5,411 bases of DNA from JAWLBW01 sp041687475 (GCA_041687475.1 JAWLBW010000312.1:1-5411); one strand, 5' to 3'; positions 1 through 5,283 are shown, counted from the stretch's first letter. Program-made: numbers and translations. The notes: generated by a model from the sequence alone, not told the origin.

Positions 1-978
1 AGCGGCTTTCTCGCGGTCTACATCGCCGGTATCACCATCGGCAGCCGACCGATGGTGTTCCAGCGCGGTATCTGGCTCTTTCACGACGGCATGGCCTGGC
101 TGGCGCAGATTGTCATGTTCGTCATGCTGGGGCTGGTGGTCTACCCCAGCCGTTTGCTGACGGTGGCGGGCGACGGGCTTCTGCTGGCCTTTGCGTTGAC
201 CTTTCTGGCGCGTCCGGCTGCCGTTGCCGTTTCGCTGCTGCCGTTCCGCTTCCGTTTTCGCGAGTACCTCTTCATTGCCTGGGCCGGGCTGAAGGGGGCC
301 GTGCCCATCGTGCTTGCGATTTACCCGGTATTGCTCGGCGTGCAGGTCGAGGGCATCTTCGAGACCATTTTCTTTGTTGTTCTGCTCTCGACGCTCACGC
401 AGGGTTGGAGCCTGCCCTGGCTCGCCCGAAAGCTCAGGCTGGAAGAACCTCACGTGCCCGAAGCCCCGGTATCGCTGGAAATCACATCATTACACCAGGT
501 CGACGGCGACATCATTGCTTATGCGGTAGATGAGCGTTCGAAGGCGGTCGGCCGCCTGGTGCGTGAGCTCTCGCTGCCCGAAACCGCGGTAGTGGCCATG
601 ATAGCCAGAGAAAACAAGGTCATACCCCCACGCGGCAGTACCCGCGTGTGTAAGGGCGACCACGTGTTCATCGTCATGGGCAGCCAGGTACGCCCCATGG
701 TCGACCGAGTCTTCTCGGTCGAGGAACACCAGGAAGAAATGCCCACCGACGTCGAGTTTCCTCTGCAGGGTTACATTACGGTCGGCAGCCTGGTTGCTCT
801 TTACGACATCATGCTCGACGCCGACTCGGGGTGCACGCTCGACCAGCTCATTCGCGCCAGGCTCGGCGACTCTCCGCACATCGGGGCGAAGCTCGAAATG
901 GGCGATATCGTTCTGCACGTGCGGCGCCTGAACGATCGCGGCCACGTCGAGCTGGTGGGGCTGAGCATCAGCGAGTAG
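1..978 (+). CDS. nhaP2: K+/H+ antiporter, NhaP2/CvrA type (CPA1 family), 3' part only
   Basis: An inner-membrane monovalent cation/proton antiporter. NhaP2/CvrA proteins exchange cytoplasmic K+ (or Na+) for protons in pH and osmotic homeostasis. The frame is open from base 1, so the gene begins upstream; the first internal ATG (52) is not the start. About 325 codons are present, against roughly 560-580 for full-length relatives. Hydrophobic membrane segments fill codons 1-145, including the CPA1 signatures FHDGMAWLAQ (codons 27-36) and WAGLKGAVPIVLA (94-106). The cytoplasmic tail follows: a TrkA-C/RCK_C-like ligand-binding domain (about 158-238), then a CorC/HlyC-type transporter-associated domain (about 255-322) ending in GDIVLHVRRLNDRGHVELVGL. 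This domain order separates NhaP2-type from simpler NhaP proteins. The stop is TAG at 976-978. The ion transported is inferred from the family. It converges on the DUF2807 gene. Confidence 0.9.
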   Translation, partial: SGFLAVYIAGITIGSRPMVFQRGIWLFHDGMAWLAQIVMFVMLGLVVYPSRLLTVAGDGLLLAFALTFLARPAAVAVSLLPFRFRFREYLFIAWAGLKGAVPIVLAIYPVLLGVQVEGIFETIFFVVLLSTLTQGWSLPWLARKLRLEEPHVPEAPVSLEITSLHQVDGDIIAYAVDERSKAVGRLVRELSLPETAVVAMIARENKVIPPRGSTRVCKGDHVFIVMGSQVRPMVDRVFSVEEHQEEMPTDVEFPLQGYITVGSLVALYDIMLDADSGCTLDQLIRARLGDSPHIGAKLEMGDIVLHVRRLNDRGHVELVGLSISE

Positions 979-985
979 CTCGTCT

Positions 986-1027
986 GATCCCAGATCCCAG
1001 ATCGCGGATTGCGGATTTGCGAATCAA
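986..1027 (+). repeat. 7-nt tandem repeat cluster A (six GAT-type heptads)
   Basis: Directly after the antiporter stop the sequence reads as six consecutive 7-mers with no spacer: gatccca, gatccca, gatcgcg, gattgcg, gatttgc, gaatcaa. The first two are identical and the rest are degenerate but keep the GA(T) start. The same kind of run recurs at 1115-1142 on this strand and at 5256-5283 on the other, always between genes. Heptanucleotide short tandem repeats (STRR) are known from filamentous cyanobacteria; no relationship is claimed. Function unknown. Confidence 0.6.
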
Positions 1028-1039
1028 CGAAACGGGAAG

Positions 1040-1063
1040 ACGGGTGCCGCCAGGGGCACCCGT
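1040..1063. terminator. 9-bp hairpin between convergent genes, possible two-way terminator
   Basis: A perfect 9-bp inverted repeat (acgggtgcc at 1040-1048, ggcacccgt at 1055-1063) encloses a 6-nt loop (gccagg). It lies 61 bp past the antiporter stop and 96 bp past the end of the DUF2807 gene on the other strand, where a shared terminator would be expected. Neither side has a strong T-tract (gaatgctgttt on the plus side, cttcccgtttc on the minus side), so intrinsic termination is uncertain. It may instead be an RNA-stabilising stem. Confidence 0.45.
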
Positions 1064-1114
1064 GAATGCTGTTTCCATCCGTCTCGACACCTGGCCCCAT
1101 GCCCCCGGCTTGTG

Positions 1115-1142
1115 GATTACGGATGCAGGATTGCGGATTTAC
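1115..1142 (+). repeat. 7-nt tandem repeat cluster B (four GAT-type heptads)
   Basis: Four consecutive 7-mers: gattacg, gatgcag, gattgcg, gatttac. The 13-mer ggattgcggattt (1128-1140) is identical to 1006-1018 in cluster A. Clusters A and B flank the hairpin at 1040-1063. Cluster B ends 17 bp from the DUF2807 stop codon. Function unknown. Confidence 0.6.
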
Positions 1143-1159
1143 TCCGACCGTGCTGCAGT

Positions 1160-1885
1160 TCAGCGATCGGCGCGCACGTCGCTGTCGCCCGACAGATCCA
1201 TGGTCATGCGGGGAACACCCCGGTAATATACGTCGCTGCCGCCGCTGGCGTCGACGTGAAGATTGTCCGACACGTTCACGCGGGCGTCGCTGCCGCCGCT
1301 CAGGTCAAGGACGGCATCACGGGATATCAGGTCGCGGGCGTGATAGTCGCTTCCACCCGAAAGCTCGATCGACTGGCGGTCAATCGTACCCGACGCGGCA
1401 AGTTCGCTGCCGCCGCTCAACGCAACGCTCAGCGTACCGGCCGACAGGTTCGTGAGCTTGCCCTCGCCGCCGCCGCTCAGCTCAATGCGCAGGGTGCTCG
1501 CTTCCAGCTCGGTCATGGTAAGCCGGCTGCCGCCGCTTCCGCTGAAAGCGCGCAGGTTCTTGACGCCTACTTCGACACGAATACGCCGGGTCGGGTTGAA
1601 AAAGAGGCTGTGCTCGCGGTCGACCACCACCTGATCGCCCCGCTGGTATACGGTGATCTCGCGAAGCAGATTGTCGTCGCCGGTCAGGCGCAGGTATTCT
1701 TCTTCGCCCTGCGTGACCTGAACATCGAAGCCGCAGCAGGTCGAAACCCGGTCGAAGTTTTCGACTTTTCGCTCTTCCGTAACGATGTAACCCGAACCAT
1801 CGAGTTCAAAGGCGCCGCATCCGGTGGTTACAAGGACGGCAAGAAGGAGAAACAGGGAAAGAGTGGCAAGGCGGTGGGCGTTCAT
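1160..1885 (-). CDS. DUF2807 (GIN head domain) lipoprotein
   Basis: A 241-residue exported protein of the DUF2807 / 'putative auto-transporter adhesin head GIN domain' family, whose biochemical role is not established. Residues 1-22 are a signal peptide (charged start, then LFLLLAVLV) ending in TTGC, so Cys23 is the likely lipidated residue; the lipobox is relaxed, with Thr at -3. The family start is visible as ENFDRVSTCCGFDVQVTQGE (42-61), with an adjacent Cys pair at 50-51, followed by a mixed strand region to about 110. From 115 on, SGGS-like turns recur every 18-20 residues (near 117, 137, 157, 176, 196, 214, 232), as expected for stacked rungs of a right-handed beta-helix. The ATG at 1883-1885 is chosen because a GGAG lies 7 nt upstream and the signal peptide begins there. 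A probable surface or periplasmic lipoprotein; no partner is evident nearby. Confidence 0.85.
   Translation of the reverse strand: MNAHRLATLSLFLLLAVLVTTGCGAFELDGSGYIVTEERKVENFDRVSTCCGFDVQVTQGEEEYLRLTGDDNLLREITVYQRGDQVVVDREHSLFFNPTRRIRVEVGVKNLRAFSGSGGSRLTMTELEASTLRIELSGGGEGKLTNLSAGTLSVALSGGSELAASGTIDRQSIELSGGSDYHARDLISRDAVLDLSGGSDARVNVSDNLHVDASGGSDVYYRGVPRMTMDLSGDSDVRADR
1181..1537 (-). repeat. Coding repeats of about 54-60 bp (SGGS beta-helix rungs)
   Basis: Within the DUF2807 gene, seven turns of the type S-G-(G/D)-(S/G) lie 20, 20, 19, 20, 18 and 18 residues apart. On the plus strand they show as recurring gccgccgct-like blocks. The best conserved are LSGGS at 156-160, 175-179 and 195-199. 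The flanking strands have diverged, so this is a structural protein repeat rather than a recent DNA duplication. Confidence 0.6.
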
Positions 1886-1892
1886 GTTCGTA

Positions 1893-1896
1893 CTCC
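1893..1896 (-). promoter_or_regulatory. Ribosome binding site of the DUF2807 gene
   Basis: The minus strand reads GGAG, then a 7-nt spacer (tacgaac), then ATG at 1885. Strength and spacing are good and support this start. Confidence 0.6.
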
Positions 1897-1944
1897 GTTG
1901 AATCGGTTATGGCCCGGGGGGCCGAATCGCTGTCTTCATAGAGG

Positions 1945-1995
1945 AAAACAACGGAGCACGAATTTAGTGTCACTTTTTTTTCGGTTCGGTTTTTT
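1945..1995 (-). promoter_or_regulatory. Candidate promoter with upstream A-tracts for the DUF2807 gene
   Basis: Reading the minus strand, GTGACA (1968-1973; 5 of 6 to TTGACA) is followed after 17 bp by TGTTTT (1945-1950; only 3 of 6 to TATAAT). Immediately upstream of the -35 are an 8-A run (1974-1981) and a 6-A run (1990-1995), with centres about 15 bp apart, resembling a phased UP element. This would give a 5' leader of about 50 nt that includes the ribosome site. The -10 is weak, so the call is tentative. The region is clearly AT-richer than its surroundings. Confidence 0.35.
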
Positions 1996-2003
1996 CGCCG
2001 ACC

Positions 2004-2153
2004 TCAGATAAGCGGGTTCCTACAGCGCAGGCCCTTGAAGCGGGAAAAGTCTCGATCTGCCGTGAGCAGTTCATTGACCCCGTACTCAAGGCACAGGGCG
2101 GCGATGCGTGCGTCATGAATCCTAGGCCCTCTCGTCTTCGCCGACAGAGTCAT
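2004..2153 (-). pseudogene. VapC PIN-domain toxin, C-terminal remnant (49 codons)
   Basis: A short frame from ATG (2151-2153) to TGA (2004-2006) encodes the last third of a VapC-type PIN ribonuclease. It contains RIHDARIAALCLEYGVNELL, then TADRDFSRFKGLRCRNPLI. In VapC toxins this block holds the later acidic metal-binding positions (Asp14 in HDAR; Asp33 and/or Asp35 in TADRD) and the usual RNPL ending. Full VapC proteins are about 130-145 residues. The N-terminal part of about 85-95 residues, with the first catalytic Asp and the middle Glu, is absent, and no matching sequence lies upstream in any frame because the antitoxin gene occupies that place. A toxic nuclease is therefore not expected. 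The ATG overlaps the vapB stop (ATGA), so the fragment could still be translated by coupling. Best read as the product of a deletion. Confidence 0.75.
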
Positions 2154-2338
2154 TCCCCAACCAACCCTTTCCCTTTGAAGGTTACCGGCTTGTAACGATA
2201 GCCTTCGGTGTTCTCACGCTTCTTCAATACCAGCTCAAGCCCCTCTTCGACCAGGGAACGCAGCGTAAGCCCCTCGCGTCGGGCGTAGGCCTTCGCCCTC
2301 GCGAGAATATTGTCGGCCAGATCGAGCGTTGTTTTCAC
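2150..2338 (-). CDS. VapB-type antitoxin, probably C-terminally truncated
   Basis: A 62-residue protein of the VapB/DUF2191 antitoxin type. Residues 1-38 (MKTTLDLADNILARAKAYAR, then REGLTLRSLVEEGLELVL) match the ribbon-helix-helix DNA-binding part that represses the toxin-antitoxin operon: a short beta strand followed by two helices. Residues 39-62 are the basic linker ending TFKGKGLVGE. Relatives usually continue about 20 residues beyond the KGKGL-like motif into the segment that wraps the toxin; here a stop comes four codons after it. This fits a deletion that also removed the start of vapC. The start is GTG (2336-2338), supported by AGGA 7 nt upstream; the ATG two bases earlier runs straight into TGA and cannot be used. 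DNA binding may persist, but toxin neutralisation has nothing left to act on locally. It lies 76 bp downstream of alkC on the same strand. Confidence 0.8.
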   Translation of the reverse strand: MKTTLDLADNILARAKAYARREGLTLRSLVEEGLELVLKKRENTEGYRYKPVTFKGKGLVGE

Positions 2339-2344
2339 ATGGCT

Positions 2345-2373
2345 ATCCTAATATGGGTATATCGGCCGGTCAA
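2345..2373 (-). promoter_or_regulatory. Candidate vapB promoter with operator-like palindromes
   Basis: On the minus strand, TTGACC (2368-2373; 5 of 6) is followed after 17 bp by TAGGAT (2345-2350; 4 of 6). The spacer holds an atat-gggt-atat inverted repeat (2351-2362) next to cggccg (2363-2368), the kind of site a ribbon-helix-helix antitoxin could bind for autorepression. With this -10 the RNA would begin close to the GTG, leaving out the AGGA. Either the message is nearly leaderless or the true -10 lies further upstream. Confidence 0.3.
2346..2349 (-). promoter_or_regulatory. Ribosome binding site deciding the vapB GTG start
   Basis: The minus strand reads AGGA, a 7-nt spacer (tagccat), then GTG at 2338. 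The spacing selects the GTG over neighbouring codons. The site overlaps a possible -10 element, so transcript start and ribosome site should be considered together. Confidence 0.5.
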
Positions 2374-2414
2374 GTGCAAGGTCAGACTCTCGCAATGCCC
2401 CCCACACGCCCCGT

Positions 2415-3554
2415 TCAAATTACCTTGAGCTCGAAGGCTGCATTTGAAGCGACCTTCCCGTTCACCAGTAATTCGACCAGCGTGTGGCCCGGATAGTAGC
2501 GTCGTGTCGTGATCGCCTTGATACCCTGGCGCTTTTCGAACATGACGGTCGCCCCACCGGGCAGGCAGATGTTACGCCCCTTGAACACCTTCGGGCTGGT
2601 CTTTCCGTTGGCCTTTACGAAATGAACGGCATAGTCGACGACAAGGTTCTGCGTCGACGACGACAGGGAAGCAATCTCGGCTTTCAGCAGCAATTCACCG
2701 CCAAGTTCAAGAACATCGGGCGATATGCGGAATCCGGGAACCTCGACCTCGGGCGCGTCGGTATGACCGAGCAGGCTCCAGACCTTCGGGTGCCCGGCTT
2801 TGACCAGGCTGCGCATGCCGCGTTCGACAACCCATCGACGTCTCTCGTTACCACGCTCGCGCAGCCATCGTTCGCAGGTTTCGACGGCCAGCTCAGGGTG
2901 GTTCTTCGCCACGTCGTTGATGTGATTGGCCACCGAACGGCGCACGTACTCACTTTCATCGTCGACCAGGCGCTCGAGAAGTGCCAGCCCGCGTTGCGGC
3001 TCGGCAAAGAGTGAAGGAACCCGCATGGCCCACGGCAGTCTCGGACGCGTGCCTTCACTTACGAGCCTGCGAACGTGGTGATCGGGGCTTGCGACCCACT
3101 TTTCCATGGACGCGAACGTTACCGCCGGGTGGTGAAGGAGAAAGGTACGAACGGCAAATTCGGCCGAGAACAAGGGCGTGAGCGCAGCGAGGGTGTCGAG
3201 CGCGAGCGTGGGGTGGGCAAGACCGTAGGTAGCCGAATAATCGATGATCGGCCACGCTGCGAAGCCCCGCAGGGGGTCGTTTTCATCACCGTGCAGCCAG
3301 ACCCGGGGTATTCTGCGAAGCAGCCCGGCCGCTTCCGGATAGTCGGGCGGAAGATGGCAGCCAAGCACCGACACGAGGTGCCGTACCCGCTCTTTCAGCT
3401 CGAGGGCGGGAAGTCCCGCAAGGGCGTCACGCTCGAAACCTTCGGCGTCGAATGCGTCATGCACGGCAGCAAGCGCGGCAGCCATGCGGCAGACCGCCGT
3501 CCGGTCAAGTCCGTCCTTCATCAGGCGGCGTGGTTTGTCGGTTGGCTGCGTCAC
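2415..3554 (-). CDS. alkC: AlkC-family DNA glycosylase with C-terminal Ig-like domain
   Basis: A 379-residue cytoplasmic DNA repair enzyme. AlkC proteins are HEAT-like-repeat glycosylases that excise alkylated bases such as 3-methyladenine and 3-methylcytosine without base flipping. Residues about 12-262 are helical repeats. They include the hallmark SEGTRPRLPWA (166-176) and SEYVRRSVANHINDVAKNHP (201-220), both highly characteristic of this family. Residues about 268-379 are strand-rich and resemble an Ig-like fold (from PGFRISPDVLELGGELLL to NAAFELKVI). This matches the AlkC subgroup that carries an Ig-like domain needed for DNA engagement; a shorter subgroup lacks it. The start is taken as GTG (3552-3554), with GGAGG 12 nt upstream, a somewhat long gap. 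The ATG at 3519-3521 (residue 12) has no ribosome site. Transcribed divergently from the SGNH hydrolase. No Ada-box or other alkylation-response gene is nearby, so regulation is unknown. Confidence 0.87.
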   Translation of the reverse strand: MTQPTDKPRRLMKDGLDRTAVCRMAAALAAVHDAFDAEGFERDALAGLPALELKERVRHLVSVLGCHLPPDYPEAAGLLRRIPRVWLHGDENDPLRGFAAWPIIDYSATYGLAHPTLALDTLAALTPLFSAEFAVRTFLLHHPAVTFASMEKWVASPDHHVRRLVSEGTRPRLPWAMRVPSLFAEPQRGLALLERLVDDESEYVRRSVANHINDVAKNHPELAVETCERWLRERGNERRRWVVERGMRSLVKAGHPKVWSLLGHTDAPEVEVPGFRISPDVLELGGELLLKAEIASLSSSTQNLVVDYAVHFVKANGKTSPKVFKGRNICLPGGATVMFEKRQGIKAITTRRYYPGHTLVELLVNGKVASNAAFELKVI

Positions 3555-3566
3555 GAGAATACATTG

Positions 3567-3571
3567 CCTCC
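3567..3571 (-). promoter_or_regulatory. Shine-Dalgarno site of alkC, unusually distant from the GTG
   Basis: The minus strand carries GGAGG followed by 12 nt (caatgtattctc) and GTG at 3554. The motif is perfect but the spacing exceeds the usual 5-9 nt. An ATG two bases after the motif (3562-3564) is out of frame and reads only 19 codons. The long spacer may lower translation. Confidence 0.5.
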
Positions 3572-3666
3572 GTGGTACATGGCGAGGTTATGGCTGCCCG
3601 TATATTGTTACGCTTGTGCGGGGGCGAAGCCAGCCCGGCGCGTAAGGCATCGTCTCGCTCGCCCGC

Positions 3667-3679
3667 CCGGGCCGCCCGG
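3667..3679. repeat. 13-nt inverted repeat in the alkC / hydrolase divergent region
   Basis: A perfect 6-bp inverted repeat (ccgggc, centre c, gcccgg) inside a very GC-rich stretch (about 3653-3690). The single-base centre makes it a poor RNA hairpin but a possible protein-binding palindrome. It may also be chance in such GC-rich DNA. Confidence 0.3.
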
Positions 3680-3712
3680 TAGGCCCCTCGGAAAGAATCT
3701 GGTACCCTATGC

Positions 3713-3726
3713 AGACCATCTGGTCT
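3713..3726. promoter_or_regulatory. Candidate operator, palindrome agacca-tc-tggtct
   Basis: A perfect 6-bp inverted repeat with a 2-nt centre, ending 40 bp before the hydrolase ATG. It does not overlap coding sequence on either strand. Its size and placement suit a dimeric repressor site near the hydrolase transcript start. Weak TATGCA and TTATTC sequences lie nearby, but no convincing -35/-10 pair was found, so the promoter remains unassigned. Confidence 0.4.
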
Positions 3727-3766
3727 AACCGCTTATTCCAGACGAGCCATCATTCCCGGGTCGGCC

Positions 3767-5239
3767 ATGAACTTTCGCACTTTCGCTCTGGTTTTCGCTC
3801 TTTCTTCCGCAGCCTGTGCGGTCGATTCCGACAATGCGTCGGAACGTGACGTTGCCGCATCGGTCGAAGCGTCGATAACGCCCCGCGAGGTGCGGGCCTT
3901 CGGCCACGATCTGTTGCGGGTCGAGTCCGAAACCCCTATTTTCCAGGCCGACAGCGAAATCGAAGTAGCAGGCAACAAGGTTTACGATCTGGTCATCGAG
4001 TCGCCGAGCGTTGCCGTCTTCCGCTGGCAGGGCTCGCCCGATGCCACCGCCGACATCGAAGTGGTCACGGCGGGGCGGCGTTACCGCATAACCGACGCCC
4101 TCGTGGTCGAACAACCGGCGCACCCGGCTTTCGAGCGAATGGTGAGTCTGGGCGCCAGCTTCGGACAGGGCGTGATCTCGTCGAGCTTCGATCTCGACGG
4201 CCAGCTTCATGCCCCCAGTGCGCAACTGGCCCGGGCGGCGGGCGCGTATTTTCCGCTACCCCTGACCAGGCGAAATCGCATACCTGCCATTGAACCCGAA
4301 GATTTCAACGGGGGTTGCCGGGCGGCCGGCTACGATCTGCGTCTGGTGGCCGAACTCAATCACGCCCTGGAAGGCTTTCTCGTATACCAGGAAGAGCGCC
4401 TGCAGCCCTGGGGCATTCGCATCGACCCCGACATTGAAGTGCGAAACGCCGCCGTCGGCGGGCAGATTCTCGGCGGCGTGGTGCACGGCGCCCTGACCTA
4501 CGGCCAGCCCATCATTACCCTGCTCGAGCACCTGGTTTACGACCCCAAGGTAAGCTGGGACGAGATGTTGCAGCGTCCGCGTATCGGCAGCGAACTCGAC
4601 TACGCCGAAGCGTTGGATCCAACAATGGTCATGATTGTCGACATCACCGGCAATGACGTGCTTCCGGCCCTGTGGAGCAGTGACTTCGACGCCTCACGCA
4701 TCGACGGCGACGACTACTTCCGCCAGAACTTCCGCGAACTCTTCCGTCGTCTGGGCAAGGACACCTGGGTCTTCATTGCCGACCTGCCCGACATTACGCT
4801 GATTCCCGATGCGCGCAAGCGGCGCACGAACATGATTAACGGCGGTCGTCCGGCCGCCGAGGTCGACGCGGCCATCGAGGGTATTCGCGACCGGCTCAAG
4901 GAAATCAACGCCATTCTCGCAGAAGAGGCCGCCGACTACCCGCGGGCGGTCATCGTACCCTTCTCCGAATTGCTCGAGGAAATGGCGGCCGGCGCCATGA
5001 CCATCGGCGGCCAGACTTATTCGGTCGACAATTTCGGCGGCTTCATCAGCCTCGACGGCCTGCATCTGACCAAAGTGGGCTACGGCGTACTTGCCGACCT
5101 GTTCGTCGAACATGTGAACAAGGCGCTGGGCACCGACATTCCGGCCATCGACCTCGATGCAGTGGCCGCCGACGATCCCCTCTCGCCCGCTCACCTCGCC
5201 GAGTACGGCCTGACGCCGGAGACCTGCCCCTCCGAGTGA
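3767..5239 (+). CDS. Exported SGNH/GDSL hydrolase with IPT/TIG-like N-terminal domain, probable lipoprotein
   Basis: A 490-residue secreted esterase/lipase-type hydrolase; substrate unknown. Residues 1-16 are a signal peptide ending SSAAC, so Cys17 is the likely lipid anchor (relaxed lipobox, Ser at -3). Residues about 38-116 form a strand-rich domain resembling IPT/TIG (from ITPREVRAF to RYRITDALVV). The SGNH core follows: block I SLGASFGQG with nucleophile Ser131, where GDS is replaced by GAS; block II NAAVGGQ with its Gly at 231/232; block III TGND with Asn296; block V DGLHLTKVGYG with Asp430 and His433. All catalytic positions are therefore present. About 95 residues separate blocks I and II, far longer than in minimal SGNH enzymes, and include Cys184. 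A second lone Cys487 sits near the acidic C-terminus, and the two could pair. No good ribosome site precedes the ATG (3767-3769), but the signal peptide starts there. Transcribed divergently from alkC, apparently alone. Confidence 0.85.
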   Translation: MNFRTFALVFALSSAACAVDSDNASERDVAASVEASITPREVRAFGHDLLRVESETPIFQADSEIEVAGNKVYDLVIESPSVAVFRWQGSPDATADIEVVTAGRRYRITDALVVEQPAHPAFERMVSLGASFGQGVISSSFDLDGQLHAPSAQLARAAGAYFPLPLTRRNRIPAIEPEDFNGGCRAAGYDLRLVAELNHALEGFLVYQEERLQPWGIRIDPDIEVRNAAVGGQILGGVVHGALTYGQPIITLLEHLVYDPKVSWDEMLQRPRIGSELDYAEALDPTMVMIVDITGNDVLPALWSSDFDASRIDGDDYFRQNFRELFRRLGKDTWVFIADLPDITLIPDARKRRTNMINGGRPAAEVDAAIEGIRDRLKEINAILAEEAADYPRAVIVPFSELLEEMAAGAMTIGGQTYSVDNFGGFISLDGLHLTKVGYGVLADLFVEHVNKALGTDIPAIDLDAVAADDPLSPAHLAEYGLTPETCPSE

Positions 5240-5255
5240 CGAACGACGGAACTGC

Positions 5256-5283
5256 GGAAATCCACAATTCCCAATCCTTAATC
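5256..5283 (-). repeat. 7-nt tandem repeat cluster C (four heptads, inverted)
   Basis: Read on the minus strand, four consecutive 7-mers: gattaag, gattggg, aattgtg, gatttcc. They have the same period and GATT start as the clusters at 986-1027 and 1115-1142, in the opposite orientation. The cluster begins 16 bp after the hydrolase stop, again between genes. Function unknown. Confidence 0.5.

Noticed and set aside
1911..1923. GC-rich ggcc-cgggg-ggcc mini-hairpin in the DUF2807 leader
   Set aside because: The stem is only 4 bp and such matches are common in GC-rich DNA.
1974..1998. T-runs on the plus strand as an intrinsic terminator
   Set aside because: There is no GC stem before the T-runs, and the only plus-strand gene to the left already ends near 978. 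The runs fit better as promoter A-tracts on the minus strand.
1112..2011. A 299-codon open frame on the plus strand opposite the DUF2807 gene
   Set aside because: It is the antisense shadow of a clear family member, made open by GC-rich codon bias. It has no ribosome site, starts inside repeat cluster B, and its product resembles nothing.
3075..3728. A 217-codon open frame on the plus strand across the alkC 5' half and the divergent spacer (also 2484-3014)
   Set aside because: Both are antisense to AlkC, whose family motifs are unambiguous. The frames show low-complexity Arg/Gly content and no start signals.
3709..3850. A possible upstream ATG (3709-3711) leading a frame that overlaps the hydrolase start
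   Set aside because: It is in a different frame, has no ribosome site, and ends within the hydrolase signal region with Arg/Ser-rich nonsense. A leader peptide role cannot be excluded but nothing supports it.
4694..5194. A 166-codon minus-strand frame inside the hydrolase gene
   Set aside because: Mirror frame of the catalytic C-terminal part of the SGNH hydrolase. No promoter, ribosome site or recognisable domain.
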